Made by a program: the position numbers and the translations under genes
In this document: positions 13,435-24,200 of the stretch, one piece after another
Position numbering within the stretch: position 1 is the stretch's first letter
How the letters are laid out: the number at the start of each line of letters is the position of its first letter
Assembly: GCA_002440745.1 (NCBI GenBank)
Contig: DJVB01000055.1
Span: 1-28,413 of the forward strand
Reading direction: 5' to 3'
DNA: 28,413 nt
Origin: Bacteroidales bacterium UBA6267
GTDB lineage: Bacteria > Bacteroidota > Bacteroidia > Bacteroidales > UBA1556
Notes under the pieces: model-generated
Told to the model about the DNA's origin: nothing
Seen by the model: only the letters and a program-made list of their open reading frames with translations
Databases searched by the model: none

Positions 13435-14610
13435 GTGATAAACATGGAATTTGATTTTAGTAATATACGGTATTATAACGATGAGGATTTTTTGCGCTGT
13501 CGGCCTGAATTAGCCGCTGAGCCCACATTAGTCCGAATACTAAATTATTATCAGCCGGGCATCACTCCCGAGCAAGTAAAAGAATTCATCTATTCCTTCA
13601 AAACTATTGAACAATTTCAGCTTACCTTTATTATCAAGTTAATCGAGAAAATTGTCGCCGACTCAACAGATTCCGTTACGTATAGTGGTACAGAAAATAT
13701 CGAAAATGGAAAGAAGTATCTTTTCCTGACCAACCACCGAAATATTGTTATGGATGTGGCAATGCTTAATTATGTCTTGTATAAAAGTTTGCCTGATTTT
13801 CGAAGCACGGCCATTGCAATTGGCGACAATTTATTAGGCATTCCTTGGGTAAAACACCTCGCAAGGATTAATAAGAGTTTTTTGGTGGAACGCGATTTAC
13901 CTGCTCAAGATATGTTTTTGAGCGCCAAGAGGTTGTCTTATTATATCCGCCAAATTTTGACTTCCGGCGAAAACAGTATTTGGATTGCACATCGGGAGGG
14001 TCGCACCAAGGATGGTAATGACCAAACTCAAGCCGGTTTGATAAAAATGCTTACCATGTCGGGTGAAGGGTTGTTTTCGGAAAACTTATCTGAATTGCAT
14101 ATTTTGCCCGTGGCCATTTCCTATGAAAATGACCCATGTGATGTGATGAAAATCAATGAATTATACACTATTCAAACTGGTCAAAAATATGTAAAAGGTC
14201 CAATGGAGGATTTCAATTCTATGTTTGCCGGTATGATGGGGCCAAAAGGTCGGGTGCATTATCATTTTGGCGAAGAGCTTACCAAAGAGAAATTGCTTAA
14301 GATTAACGAAAATATTCCTGTCAACCAGAAAGTTAGAAATTTATGCGACTATATCGACAGGTTCATCTACACGAATTATCGATTGTTTGAAAAAAACTAT
14401 ATCGCCACCGATTTATTGAATAATTCGGATTCTTTTGCACATCTTTATTCATCAGACGCTAAACAGAATTTCGTGGAGATGATGGAAGAAAAGTTGTCTT
14501 CAGTACATTTTGATAAAAAAATTGCTCAAGACATTTTTCTTAAAATGTTTGCCAATCCCGTAAAAAACTACTACTCCATAATGGACCATAAATACAGTTT
14601 TAAGTTTTAG
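13435..14610 (+). CDS. Glycerolipid (PlsC/PlsB-like) acyltransferase family protein
   Basis: This protein is 391 residues from GTG at 13435, or 388 from ATG at 13444. GGGGGAAG at 13423-13430 is closer to the GTG, and either start is possible. Acyltransferase signatures occur in order: NHRNIVMD (100-107), NKSFLVERD (146-154), HREGRTKDG (186-194) and LPVAISYE (about 224-231). These match the four blocks of glycerol-3-phosphate/lysophosphatidate acyltransferases, enzymes acting at the inner membrane in phospholipid synthesis. The first block is His-X5-Asp rather than the usual His-X4-Asp. I recall the same spacing in other Bacteroidota members, so it is probably a family trait, not a defect. There is no clear membrane span. 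The exact acceptor (glycerol-3-phosphate, lysophosphatidate or another lipid) is not settled. Confidence 0.85.
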   Translation: MINMEFDFSNIRYYNDEDFLRCRPELAAEPTLVRILNYYQPGITPEQVKEFIYSFKTIEQFQLTFIIKLIEKIVADSTDSVTYSGTENIENGKKYLFLTNHRNIVMDVAMLNYVLYKSLPDFRSTAIAIGDNLLGIPWVKHLARINKSFLVERDLPAQDMFLSAKRLSYYIRQILTSGENSIWIAHREGRTKDGNDQTQAGLIKMLTMSGEGLFSENLSELHILPVAISYENDPCDVMKINELYTIQTGQKYVKGPMEDFNSMFAGMMGPKGRVHYHFGEELTKEKLLKINENIPVNQKVRNLCDYIDRFIYTNYRLFEKNYIATDLLNNSDSFAHLYSSDAKQNFVEMMEEKLSSVHFDKKIAQDIFLKMFANPVKNYYSIMDHKYSFKF

Positions 14611-14665
14611 CTTAGATTGTCTTAATCAAAAATCCTTTAGAATTATTTAAAATGCCCTTTTAATT

Positions 14666-14689
14666 TTAATTGAATTTTGTTTCAATTAA
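14666..14689. repeat. AT-only inverted repeat downstream of the acyltransferase gene
   Basis: TTAATTGAA (14666-14674) and TTCAATTAA (14681-14689) are perfect 9-bp arms around TTTTGT. It lies 55 bp after the acyltransferase stop. With a single G:C pair per stem it would be a weak terminator. It could instead be an operator. Confidence 0.4.
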
Positions 14690-14916
14690 TTGTACTTTTA
14701 CCCCTTGTTTTTCGTTCAATGATGACTTTGTTTTTTCTGAATCATTTCATCAAAATTGATTGTGATAAATATCGGTTTACAAACAAACAAACTTTCAAAC
14801 GAAAAATAATTCTTAAATTGCTCGTTATTGGATTTTTAATACTTTAGCATAAACTATTTAAAATGGAAAATTTCTGAAACTACTTAATTTACAATTAATT
14901 ATACATTAGTAAATTC

Positions 14917-14924
14917 TAAGTTTG
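14917..14924 (+). promoter_or_regulatory. Predicted promoter -7 element of the PorV-like gene
   Basis: TAAGTTTG matches TAnnTTTG exactly and lies 25 bp before the ATG at 14950. A -33 TTG is not obvious. Confidence 0.5.
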
Positions 14925-14949
14925 TGTTTCTTGATTTTAAATTAATACT

Positions 14950-16047
14950 ATGAGATATAGATGGTTGTACGTTATTTTTGCTGTTTTTGGAGTCACAAAT
15001 GCTTTTGCACAGACAGCCAAATACAGTAATGAGTTTTTGGCTTTAGGCATTGGCGCTCGTGGATTGGCAATGTCGCATGCAGTTGGTGCTTCTACCAACG
15101 ACATCTACAGCACCTATTGGAATCCTGCAGGTTTGATGGGGATGAATAAGGGAAAATCGCTCGCTTTTATGCACGCGGAATATTTTGCCGGAATAGCTAA
15201 ATATGACTACGGTGCTTTCGCTACTCGCGCCGGAAAGAAAAGCGCATTAGCGTTTTCGCTTATCCGTTTTGCAGTAGATAATATCCCAAATACATCTCAA
15301 CTGATTGACGCAGAAGGAAATATTAATTACGATCGCGTGACTTCTTTCTCCGCTGCCGATTATGCTTTTACCATTTCCTATGCTCATCGTACTTCTATTG
15401 ACGGTTTAAGCTATGGTCTCAATACTCGAATCATTCGTCGTGTTGCCGGTGATTTTGCCTCCTCATGGGGCTTTGGTATCGATCTCGGGGCTATTTACCA
15501 AAAGAAGAATTGGGTGTTTGGAGCCATGTTTCGCGATGTTACAACTACTTATAACTCATGGAATTACACCTTCTCAGATGAAATGATTAATGTTTTTTTA
15601 CTGACCGGTAATGATATTCCGAAATCTTCAACCGAAATTACGCTTCCATCACTTACCTTAGCTGCAGGTCGAAAATTTATTCTGGGTCAAAACTTTACCA
15701 TTCTCACCGAGCTAAATGCGAAGATTACTTCCGATGGAAAAAGGAATGTTCTCATCGTTGGCGACCCTTTTAGCATCGACCCAAGTTTTGGTTTAGAAAT
15801 AGGCTTTAAAGAAATAGTCTTCCTAAGAGCCGGCGTTGGCAATTTCCAGAACGAAACGGTTAATCATAAAGAAATGACAACCTTTCAACCAAATATTGGC
15901 TTGGGAATCGTGATAAAACGTAATCTTTCCATCGACTATGCGTTGACTGATATTGGTAATCAGTCCATAGCACTATATTCCAATGTTTTCACAATCAAGC
16001 TTAGTTTTAACAGTAAAAGTCAAAAAGAAAACTATGAGCAGAATTAA
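14950..16047 (+). CDS. PorV/PorQ-family outer-membrane barrel (PorV2-like)
   Basis: This 365-residue protein has a signal peptide (about 1-20, AFA before Gln21). It opens with the PorV/PorQ hallmark: ALGIGARGLAMSHAVGAS followed by DIYSTYWNPAGL. The rest alternates strands and turns of a FadL-like beta-barrel, ending in NVFTIKLSF and a short polar tail. In type IX secretion, PorV carries cargo with C-terminal signals to the PorU sortase at the outer membrane. The gene lies directly before, and overlaps, a C25 peptidase gene, just as porU and porV are linked in other Bacteroidota. Sequence and large partner size suggest the accessory type that pipelines name PorV2. The family is secure; the specific role is inference. 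Confidence 0.8.
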   Translation: MRYRWLYVIFAVFGVTNAFAQTAKYSNEFLALGIGARGLAMSHAVGASTNDIYSTYWNPAGLMGMNKGKSLAFMHAEYFAGIAKYDYGAFATRAGKKSALAFSLIRFAVDNIPNTSQLIDAEGNINYDRVTSFSAADYAFTISYAHRTSIDGLSYGLNTRIIRRVAGDFASSWGFGIDLGAIYQKKNWVFGAMFRDVTTTYNSWNYTFSDEMINVFLLTGNDIPKSSTEITLPSLTLAAGRKFILGQNFTILTELNAKITSDGKRNVLIVGDPFSIDPSFGLEIGFKEIVFLRAGVGNFQNETVNHKEMTTFQPNIGLGIVIKRNLSIDYALTDIGNQSIALYSNVFTIKLSFNSKSQKENYEQN

Positions 16048-19000
16048 TAAAAAAGTTAACCTTTTATTTTGGGGTTTGTTGATTTCCACTTCATTCTTTG
16101 CCCAAAATTTTACTAATAGTTGGATAAATTATAATCAAACTTATTATAAGTTTCCCATTTCGTCCACAGGAATTTGTCGCATTTCTTATGCCGATATGTC
16201 GTCTGCCGGTATTCCGGTTTCTTCTATTAATCCTGCTAATTTTCAGGTATTTGGAAGAGGAGAAGAACAGTATATTTATATCTATAATCAATTGACCGGA
16301 GTGATGTCACCAGGCGACTATATCGAATTTTATGCGCAACGAAATGATGGCTGGTATGATTCCGCTCTTTACCTCAACCCAAAACATCAACCAAACCCTG
16401 ATTATAGCCTTTTTACAGATACGGCCTTTTATTATTTAACATGGAACTCTTCCTTTAATAATCTGCGATTAACATCAGAAACGGATATCAATTTTGCCGC
16501 ATATCCTCAGACTCCTTCAGTTATCCGAGTCGAACGGCAATACTTTTCAACGACTTATCTCGAAGGGTTGCCCTTGCGCGAATCAGATAATGGAACCACC
16601 TGGAATCCGGAATATGCTAATGGAGAAGGCTTTTATGGTAGTCCTTTTTATCTCGGAGGCAGCCGAACTCATTCGGTCCCAACCAAAAATGCAACTACTT
16701 CAGGCACTGCCGAAATTCGTTTTTTAGTGCATGCCGCTTCCGACTATCGCCCACTCACATTCGACCATCATTTGAGAGTTCAGTATGCCGGTCAAGTTTT
16801 CGATACTATTTATGAGGGATATAACGTTTTCCGTTTTTCAAAATCGGTTCCTGTTGCCAATTTAAGCTCAACCAACACAAATTTTACCTTTACCTCTGTC
16901 AACGATTTAGGAAGTTTGGCATCCCGTAATGCTGTTGCTTATATTCAAATAACTTATCCGCATACTCTTGATTTTGAGGCAAAAACCAGTTTTGATTTTG
17001 ATTTGGATGATGTGGCTCAAGGAAAACAATCTTTAATAGTCGCCAATTTTACTGGTGGAAATACTGCAATTCTTTATGATTTAACAAATAAAAAAAGAAT
17101 CACAGTTATTAAGAATGGCGCTAATTATCAATCAGTTATTCCTAATAGTGGTGGGATAAAGAAATGCTATTTGGCAGGGGAATCAACAATCTTTACAAAT
17201 GTAGATTTGTCACCCGTTTCTCCAAATGGTAAGTTTCCTAATCTGCTGACTTCCAATCCCAATGCAAACTATATTATTATCACCCATAAATCATTAAGGG
17301 CTCAAAATACTTTACTTTCTAATGTTGATGCTTATGCTTCTTATCGAACGTCAATGGGGCAAAATGTTTTGCTAGTTGATGTTGAAGACCTCTATCATCA
17401 GTTTTCTTATGGTATAAAAAAGAATCCATTAGCGATTCGTAATTTTCTGCGGGCTGCATTTTCACAACTGAACCAAACTCCTGAGTTTCTATTTCTTATC
17501 GGAAAAGCTTATTATCCACAGGTTTATCGTAAGGATAATACCTATTTCAACGAAACTTTAGTTCCTTCTTTTGGCTCTCCGCCTTCCGATTTGCTCTTGA
17601 CCTCTTATATCGAAAATAATAGTTATAAATCTTCCATTGCAGTCGGACGGCTTTCTGCAAAAAACCTCGACCACGTTGATTTATATTTGGAAAAAGTAAT
17701 GATGTATGAAGACCCGGTTTCAAATCCTCCTGCTGCCTGGAAAAAACAGGCACTGTTTTTTAGCGGAGGTGACGATGCTACACTTCAAAGTGCGATTTCG
17801 AATTATATGAATGGTTATCGGGTGATTTATACCGATACAAATTTTGGAGGAAGTGTCGAAACCTATTATAAGACTTCTACGGATCCAATTCAGATAAACC
17901 TTTCGGAGGCCATAAAAAAGCGCATAAACTCTGGAGTGAATATGCTCAACTTCTTTGGTCATGCTGCCGGTGTTGGATTTGATATTAGCATCGATAACCC
18001 TGCAGAATATAGCAACTTTGGAAAGTATCCACTGCTCATTGCAAATAGCTGTTTTGCAGGAGATATATTTCAACCAAATCTTGGCGTCGCAAACTCAAGT
18101 GAAGCATTTATATTGATTCGAGATAAAGGTGCAATAGCCTACATTGGTTCGGTTACTCCCGGTTCGCCACCTTATTTGAATCAATATACCAAATCCTTTT
18201 TTCAGCATTATTCCGCTAAAAGTTATGGAAAACCAATTGGAACGATTATATATAATAGTATAGGTGATATATTTTCTAACTATGTTCAGACGAAGGAAAC
18301 TATTTTAGAGATGACCTTACATGGCGATCCTGCTTTAGTAATCAATTCCTATAGTCAGCCTGATTATTTAATTAATGAAGCTTCCCTTTTTACGACTCCT
18401 TCCATTGTTACTTCTGAGTATGATAGTTTTGCTGTAAATATCGTGATTTCCAATTATGGAAAAGCAGTGCCGGATAGTTTTTTTGTAGAAATTGAACGCA
18501 CTTTGCCGGATAAAAAAACCATGCAGAAAAGAAATATCTACAGAAAATCAGCATATTATAAGGATACTTTAATTGTTTGGTTTAGTCTTAATAAACTTGA
18601 TGACATTGGATTAAACACTTTTTTTGTGCGAATCGATGCCAATTCATCGATTGCTGAACTCAATGAATCCAATAATACTTATTTGTATAATGTTGATATT
18701 AAGGCTGCTGATTTGAAACCGGTACATCCCCCAAAGTATGCAATAGTGTCTTCAAAACCCGTTTTGATGGCTTCCACTTTTTATCCTTTATCACCAAAAA
18801 AAGATTATATTTTTCAGTTAGATACTACTTTTTTGTTTAATAGCCCTTTGCTCGAAACTTCCATCGTAAATAGTAGTGGTGGAGTGGTTGATTATCAAAT
18901 TGTTCAACCTCTTTTAGATAGCGTTGTTTACTATTGGAGAGTCAGTCTTGATTCAACTGTCTCAAAAGGATATAATTGGCGATATTCTTCATTTCATTAT

Positions 19001-21070
19001 ATACCACTGACTTCCGGTTGGTCTCAGTCTCATTTTTATCAGTTTAGAGATAATTCGTACCGACTGACTGTTTACAATGAGCCTGACCGTAAATTTGAAT
19101 TTGTCAATGATGTTAAAGTGCTGAAGTGTATTACCGGAATTGTACCTTATATTCCTTGGACCGAGCCTCAATACACCATAAACGGTGTTCAAAAAGAATA
19201 TACCAATTGTTCTTATAATTCTATGAAATTAGCGGTGATAAACCCAATAAGTGGCGAACCTTGGATAAATAAATACTCCGGGTCAGTATTTGCGGATTTT
19301 GGCTCCTATACTTGTCGTGATTACGATTTATTTACCTTTGAGTTTCCTACCGAATCGTTTCCTCCCGGGGCCAATATAGTTTCCGATTCGGTGTGGTTTC
19401 AACGCACTGCTGATTTTATTGCCCAAATACCTGATGGTCATTATGTTTTGGCTCGGTCTGCTCAAAACACTCATATTACACAATGGCCCGAATACCTTCA
19501 TAAAGCTTATGATTCCATTGGGGCTAATTTCCATCGTTTTATTCCTGATAATCGACCCTACATTATTTGGGGCGTCAAAGGTCAGTTGGGTGGAGCAACT
19601 GAGGTAATAGGGGATAGCATTCAGGCAAATATATCCCTTACGGATAGCTTTAATACTAAATGGAAAGAAGGGTTTATGATTACTGAAATCATCGGGCCAA
19701 CGAATAAATGGAATAGTCTTTCTTGGAAGGTTTCCTCTCAAGACCAAGTAAATACAGATGAAGTTCACTTGGCTTTGCTTGGAATAAAAAACGATGGAAC
19801 GAAGGATACTGTTTTGAATAATATTCCTCCGGATTCTAATTATATCAGTCAGTTAAATAATGTTCTGCCTGCCAACAAATATCCATACTGTCAGGTGGTT
19901 TTGTTTATGAAGGATGATAGTTTGCATACGCCGGCTTATGTCGATTATATCCGTTTGACGCATACTGAAATTCCGGAGTTAGCCGTTTCTCCAAAGACTC
20001 AATTTCAGTTTCATAAGGATACCATTCAGCGTGGCGACACAATGCGTTTATCTATTGGATACCGGAATTTATCCGGCGTTGATTTGCCCGATAGTCTCTT
20101 AGTTCATTATTGGCTGATTGATAATCAAAATGTTAATCACGATTTTGGCTATAAATATCTATCTCCAATTACTGCTAATTCCCAAATTGTTGACTCTTTT
20201 TCATTGTCAACTCACAATCTAACCGGCAACTGTACTTTTTATTTGGAAATTAATCCTGAAGATACTGTAACTAAGAATTATGATCAGTTAGAATATACAC
20301 ATGCAAATAATAGTTTGGAGGTGCCGTTTTTTGTGACCGAAGATAAATCAAATCCATTGCTTGATATTACATTTGATGGAGTGCATATTTTAGATGGGGA
20401 TATTGTATCGGCTCGTCCCGAAATTATTATCACCTTGCTCGACGACAATATTTATATGCCGGTGGACGATACAACACTATTTTTGGTTTATCTGTCAGAG
20501 CCTGGCAATTTGGCTAAAAAGCGTATTTATTTTTCGAATAATGGAATAGAACAAATGAAGTTTTTGCCCGGGGAATTGCCTGAAAATAAAGCAAAGATTA
20601 TATTTAATGCAGAATTTTCAGAGGATGGTGAATATATTCTTTACGTGCAAGCTGCTGATGCAACACTAAACTCATCCGGTGTCAACGATTTTCAGATAAG
20701 TTTTAACGTAATTAACAAAAGCACTATCACTCATTTGCTTAATTGGCCTAACCCTTTTACCACAAAAACGCATTTTGTATTTACACTTACAGGGTCGCAA
20801 CTTCCTGATTATATGCTTATTCAAATTATGACGATTAGTGGTAAAGTAGTTCGCGAAATTGATATGTCTGAGCTCGGCCCCATTCATATCGGACGAAATA
20901 TTACTGAATTTGCATGGGATGGCACCGATGAATTTGGCGACAGACTAGCCAATGGCGTTTATCTTTACCGTGTGATTACTAAGAACAATGGAGAATCAGT
21001 TGAGTTGCGACAAACTCAAGCTGATGCCTATTTTACAAAAGAATTTGGAAAAATGTATTTAATTAGATAG
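16034..21070 (+). CDS. Large C25-family (gingipain/PorU-like) cysteine peptidase with C-terminal sorting-type domain
   Basis: This protein is 1678 residues from ATG at 16034. The longer frame from 15983 would put 17 residues before a clear signal peptide (MSRINKKVNLLFWGLLISTS, cut after FFA at 23). The start overlaps the barrel gene by 14 bp. An N-terminal PorU-like beta domain (YYKFPISSTGICRISYADM) precedes a C25 catalytic domain (about 420-775) with His643 in NFFGHAAG, Cys673 in ANSCFAGD and the closing HGDPALVI. CARDB-type beta domains follow (about 790-885 and 1315-1435). The end is a FlgD/sorting-type domain (about 1569-1678; WPNPFT, WDGTDEFGDRLANGVYLYRV). The true PorU sortase is usually 1100-1300 residues, so this resembles the larger paralogue called PorU2. 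It is a likely surface protease or sortase; the substrate is unknown. Confidence 0.82.
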   Translation: MSRINKKVNLLFWGLLISTSFFAQNFTNSWINYNQTYYKFPISSTGICRISYADMSSAGIPVSSINPANFQVFGRGEEQYIYIYNQLTGVMSPGDYIEFYAQRNDGWYDSALYLNPKHQPNPDYSLFTDTAFYYLTWNSSFNNLRLTSETDINFAAYPQTPSVIRVERQYFSTTYLEGLPLRESDNGTTWNPEYANGEGFYGSPFYLGGSRTHSVPTKNATTSGTAEIRFLVHAASDYRPLTFDHHLRVQYAGQVFDTIYEGYNVFRFSKSVPVANLSSTNTNFTFTSVNDLGSLASRNAVAYIQITYPHTLDFEAKTSFDFDLDDVAQGKQSLIVANFTGGNTAILYDLTNKKRITVIKNGANYQSVIPNSGGIKKCYLAGESTIFTNVDLSPVSPNGKFPNLLTSNPNANYIIITHKSLRAQNTLLSNVDAYASYRTSMGQNVLLVDVEDLYHQFSYGIKKNPLAIRNFLRAAFSQLNQTPEFLFLIGKAYYPQVYRKDNTYFNETLVPSFGSPPSDLLLTSYIENNSYKSSIAVGRLSAKNLDHVDLYLEKVMMYEDPVSNPPAAWKKQALFFSGGDDATLQSAISNYMNGYRVIYTDTNFGGSVETYYKTSTDPIQINLSEAIKKRINSGVNMLNFFGHAAGVGFDISIDNPAEYSNFGKYPLLIANSCFAGDIFQPNLGVANSSEAFILIRDKGAIAYIGSVTPGSPPYLNQYTKSFFQHYSAKSYGKPIGTIIYNSIGDIFSNYVQTKETILEMTLHGDPALVINSYSQPDYLINEASLFTTPSIVTSEYDSFAVNIVISNYGKAVPDSFFVEIERTLPDKKTMQKRNIYRKSAYYKDTLIVWFSLNKLDDIGLNTFFVRIDANSSIAELNESNNTYLYNVDIKAADLKPVHPPKYAIVSSKPVLMASTFYPLSPKKDYIFQLDTTFLFNSPLLETSIVNSSGGVVDYQIVQPLLDSVVYYWRVSLDSTVSKGYNWRYSSFHYIPLTSGWSQSHFYQFRDNSYRLTVYNEPDRKFEFVNDVKVLKCITGIVPYIPWTEPQYTINGVQKEYTNCSYNSMKLAVINPISGEPWINKYSGSVFADFGSYTCRDYDLFTFEFPTESFPPGANIVSDSVWFQRTADFIAQIPDGHYVLARSAQNTHITQWPEYLHKAYDSIGANFHRFIPDNRPYIIWGVKGQLGGATEVIGDSIQANISLTDSFNTKWKEGFMITEIIGPTNKWNSLSWKVSSQDQVNTDEVHLALLGIKNDGTKDTVLNNIPPDSNYISQLNNVLPANKYPYCQVVLFMKDDSLHTPAYVDYIRLTHTEIPELAVSPKTQFQFHKDTIQRGDTMRLSIGYRNLSGVDLPDSLLVHYWLIDNQNVNHDFGYKYLSPITANSQIVDSFSLSTHNLTGNCTFYLEINPEDTVTKNYDQLEYTHANNSLEVPFFVTEDKSNPLLDITFDGVHILDGDIVSARPEIIITLLDDNIYMPVDDTTLFLVYLSEPGNLAKKRIYFSNNGIEQMKFLPGELPENKAKIIFNAEFSEDGEYILYVQAADATLNSSGVNDFQISFNVINKSTITHLLNWPNPFTTKTHFVFTLTGSQLPDYMLIQIMTISGKVVREIDMSELGPIHIGRNITEFAWDGTDEFGDRLANGVYLYRVITKNNGESVELRQTQADAYFTKEFGKMYLIR

Positions 21071-21253
21071 GTTTAAATAAATTTTTTTTTATTTTTGAAC
21101 CCGCAACTAAACACTGAAATGCACTTTAATTAATTGGCTATGATTTTTCAATAGGTATCGAGTAAAAATTCGATTAATCATCTAATGCTTTATTGATGTA
21201 ACTCTCAGGTTTAGCGTATTATAAATCACAATGTCTTATTTAAAACACAGGAA

Positions 21254-24200
21254 ATGAAAAGAATTATTTATCTATTGCTTGTTCTTACCTTTGGCTTTGA
21301 ACTTCAAGCCCAGAATCTTTACCAAGAGGGGTGGACCTTTTTTAATGAAAATAAAATTGATGAAGCCAGAGAAGCATTTGAGGAGGCTGGAGCTTCCGGT
21401 AAGAATTTAGAAGCCCTTTTGTCGTTAGCAATTGCCTATAACATGGATCAACCCCATGAAATTGTTCATCCTTATTTTATGAATTATATTCAAAAGGAGA
21501 AAAGTATTAATCCTTACTTGTATTCTTTTTGGTACACCGATATGCTGTTTCCTGAAAGAAAACTCACTAAATCACAGCTAAAGTATTTAACTGGTCTTCT
21601 TGAGGAAGGTAAATTGAATTTTACAAATCAAGCATTTGCTAATCAGACTCTTGGTCGGCATTTTACTGCTGTTCATAATCATAAAAAGGCTACTGAATAT
21701 TTGCAAAAAATCGGAAATATAGTTGATTGGCAAATTGCCGGAAATTTTGAAAATATCTCCGGCTCGGGATTTGACAAAAACTATGAGCCGATTGCCCATC
21801 CGGAAAATGATTTTGTGTTTACAACTCGCAACGGAGCACCAGTTCAATGGTTTACTATTACCAAGTATTTACCTGCCGTTTGGATTGATTTTAATAACCA
21901 CATGTACACAGGTAATTCGATTTGTTTTGCGCAAACTTTTGTAAATAGCCCTAAAGATCAGGAAGTTTACGCCTATCTTGGAGTCACCGGTTCGATTAAA
22001 TTCTGGATAAATGACCAGTTAGTTTTATCCGAAGAGGAGGAAAGAGATGTGCCAATTGATGCATATAAAGTTAAAGTGAAACTTAATAGAGGTTTTAATA
22101 GGATTCTGATTCAAATCGGTGAATCCGTAGATGTGGATGCTTCTGAATTCTTTTTACGTTTTAGCGACCTTAAAGACAATCTTATTAATTTTACGGTGAG
22201 TGCTGAGCCTAAATCTTACGATAAAGAAACTGAATATAAACCGGAAGTGATTCAAAATTTTGCTGAGTCTTTCTTCGAGAAATTGGAAAATGAAGATAAA
22301 GAAAGTTTTTTAAATAAATATTTACTTCAGAATATCTACTATAAACTTGATAAGCGATTTGAAGCACGAAAAGTTTTATCTCAAGCCCGCGAAATGGCTC
22401 CAAATTCCTCCTTCTTTGCTACTCATTTGATGATTGTTTATCAACGCGAAAGTGCTCATACTCTTGTTTCTAAACTGCTTGAAGAAGTTAAAAAGAACGA
22501 TCCGAGTAACTCAATAGCTTTGGAAATGCTTTATAATGAAGCAACTGACAAGGAAGACTGGACTGAAGCGCACAAGATTGTTGATCAAATTGAAGAGAAG
22601 TACGGAAAGTCTGAAAATGTTTACGAAAAGCGTATTAGTTTGCTATTCGAGGAAGAGAAACAAAAAGAAGCCTTTGAACTTATCTTTGAAGCTAATAAAC
22701 GGTATCCGGAAAATTATACTTTTATGTATTATACATACCTTATTAATACTCAGGCTTATGGCAATCTTCCTGCAGGTTATAGCATATTGAATAAGTATTA
22801 TAAAAAAACTTTTAATACTAAAGTTCGCGAATTGATGGCTGAGCATCTCGAAGGTATTGGAAACAATGGTGGAGCAGAAAAAATGTACCTTGAATTATTA
22901 GAATTGTATCCTTATACTCTTGATTATTACCTTTCAATTGCGAATAAAGCAAAGTCGATGGAAAAGTATTCAAAAGCTATTACCTATTATCAAAAAGTAT
23001 TAGAAAATGCACCCAATGTTGGTTCATTTTATAGCAATATGGCCGATTGTTACAAGGAAAACGGTGATGACGACGAAGCGAAAGAAGCTTATGAAAAGGC
23101 CATTCTTTACGAACCTAATGATTTTGATACTCGAGAAAAATACAGAAAATTGATTGGTCTTAAAGAGGTGTATGATTATTTTGACGAACCAGACCTTTAT
23201 CAAATTTTCAAAAAATCACCTAATGCATCCGATTATCCCGAAGATAATAGTTTGGTTTTACTTCATGAAACGCAACGTGTAGTTTATAATACCGGTGGTA
23301 CTGAAGAAAGACAGTACCTTCTAATTAAGGTGTTTAATAAAAGTGGCGTAGATGTTTGGAAGGATTATTCCGTTGGATATAGTGGCAGTTTAAATATTGA
23401 GAAAGCCGAAGTTTTGAAAAAATCCGGTGATCAACTTAAGGCTGAAGTGAATGGCAACCGTATTGTTTTTACGGATTTGGAAGAAGGCGATGCGATTTTG
23501 TTGATATACAAAGTGAAAACTTCTCAATACGGAAAACTTTTAAAACATTTCTGGGATGTGAATTACTTCGCTTATGAATATCCAATCAAAAAGCAAGTTT
23601 ATTCCCTTTTGGTTGAAGGTGAAAAACCGTTTACTTATAAAGTATTACACGGCGATATTAAACCTACCATTGAGAAAAAGGATGAGTTTACAAAGTATTC
23701 TTGGGCCGTTGAGGATGTTGAATCCATAAAAAAAGAGTCCTATCGTTCAGTTTTATCCGATATTGCGCCGATTCTTCATTATACCTCATTTCCCGATTGG
23801 GATTTTGTTGATCAATGGTATTATGATATTAGCACCACCAAAGCCAAAACGAGCTTTGAGGTTCAGGAAGTTCTTGCCAATCTGATGAAAGGAAAAGAAA
23901 ACCTGACCGATATGGAAAAAGTTAAAATTATCTATAACTATGTTGTAAAAGAAATTCGTTATAGCTCCATTTCTTTTCGACAATCAGGAATTGTTCCGCA
24001 GAAAGCTTCTAAAACAATAAATACCCGAATCGGTGATTGTAAAGATGTTGCCACCTTGTTTATTGCACTTTGCAAGGAAGCTGGAGTAAAAGCTCAGATG
24101 ATGTTAGTGAGTACGCGTAACAATGGCGATGATTATTTGCCTGTTCCGTCTATTAGTTTCAACCATGCTATTTCTAAAGTCTGGATTGATGGGCAGGAAT

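Larger units (their letters stand above)
14611..14949. other. AT-rich intergenic region before the surface-protein module
   Basis: This 339-bp gene-free stretch has no convincing small ORF or RNA gene. It contains one perfect inverted repeat (14666-14689) and, near its right end, a predicted promoter for the next gene. The rest is low-complexity A/T sequence. Confidence 0.6.

Noticed and set aside
15983..16033. Upstream ATG extension of the C25 peptidase frame
   Set aside because: It would add 17 residues before a clear signal peptide and sits inside the barrel gene; the ATG at 16034 fits better.
21070..21101. Possible hairpin and -7-like TATTTTTG after the C25 gene
   Set aside because: The stem is only 8 bp with a wobble and a 17-nt loop, and the -7 match has no -33 partner in a T-rich run. 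Neither is distinct from low-complexity sequence.
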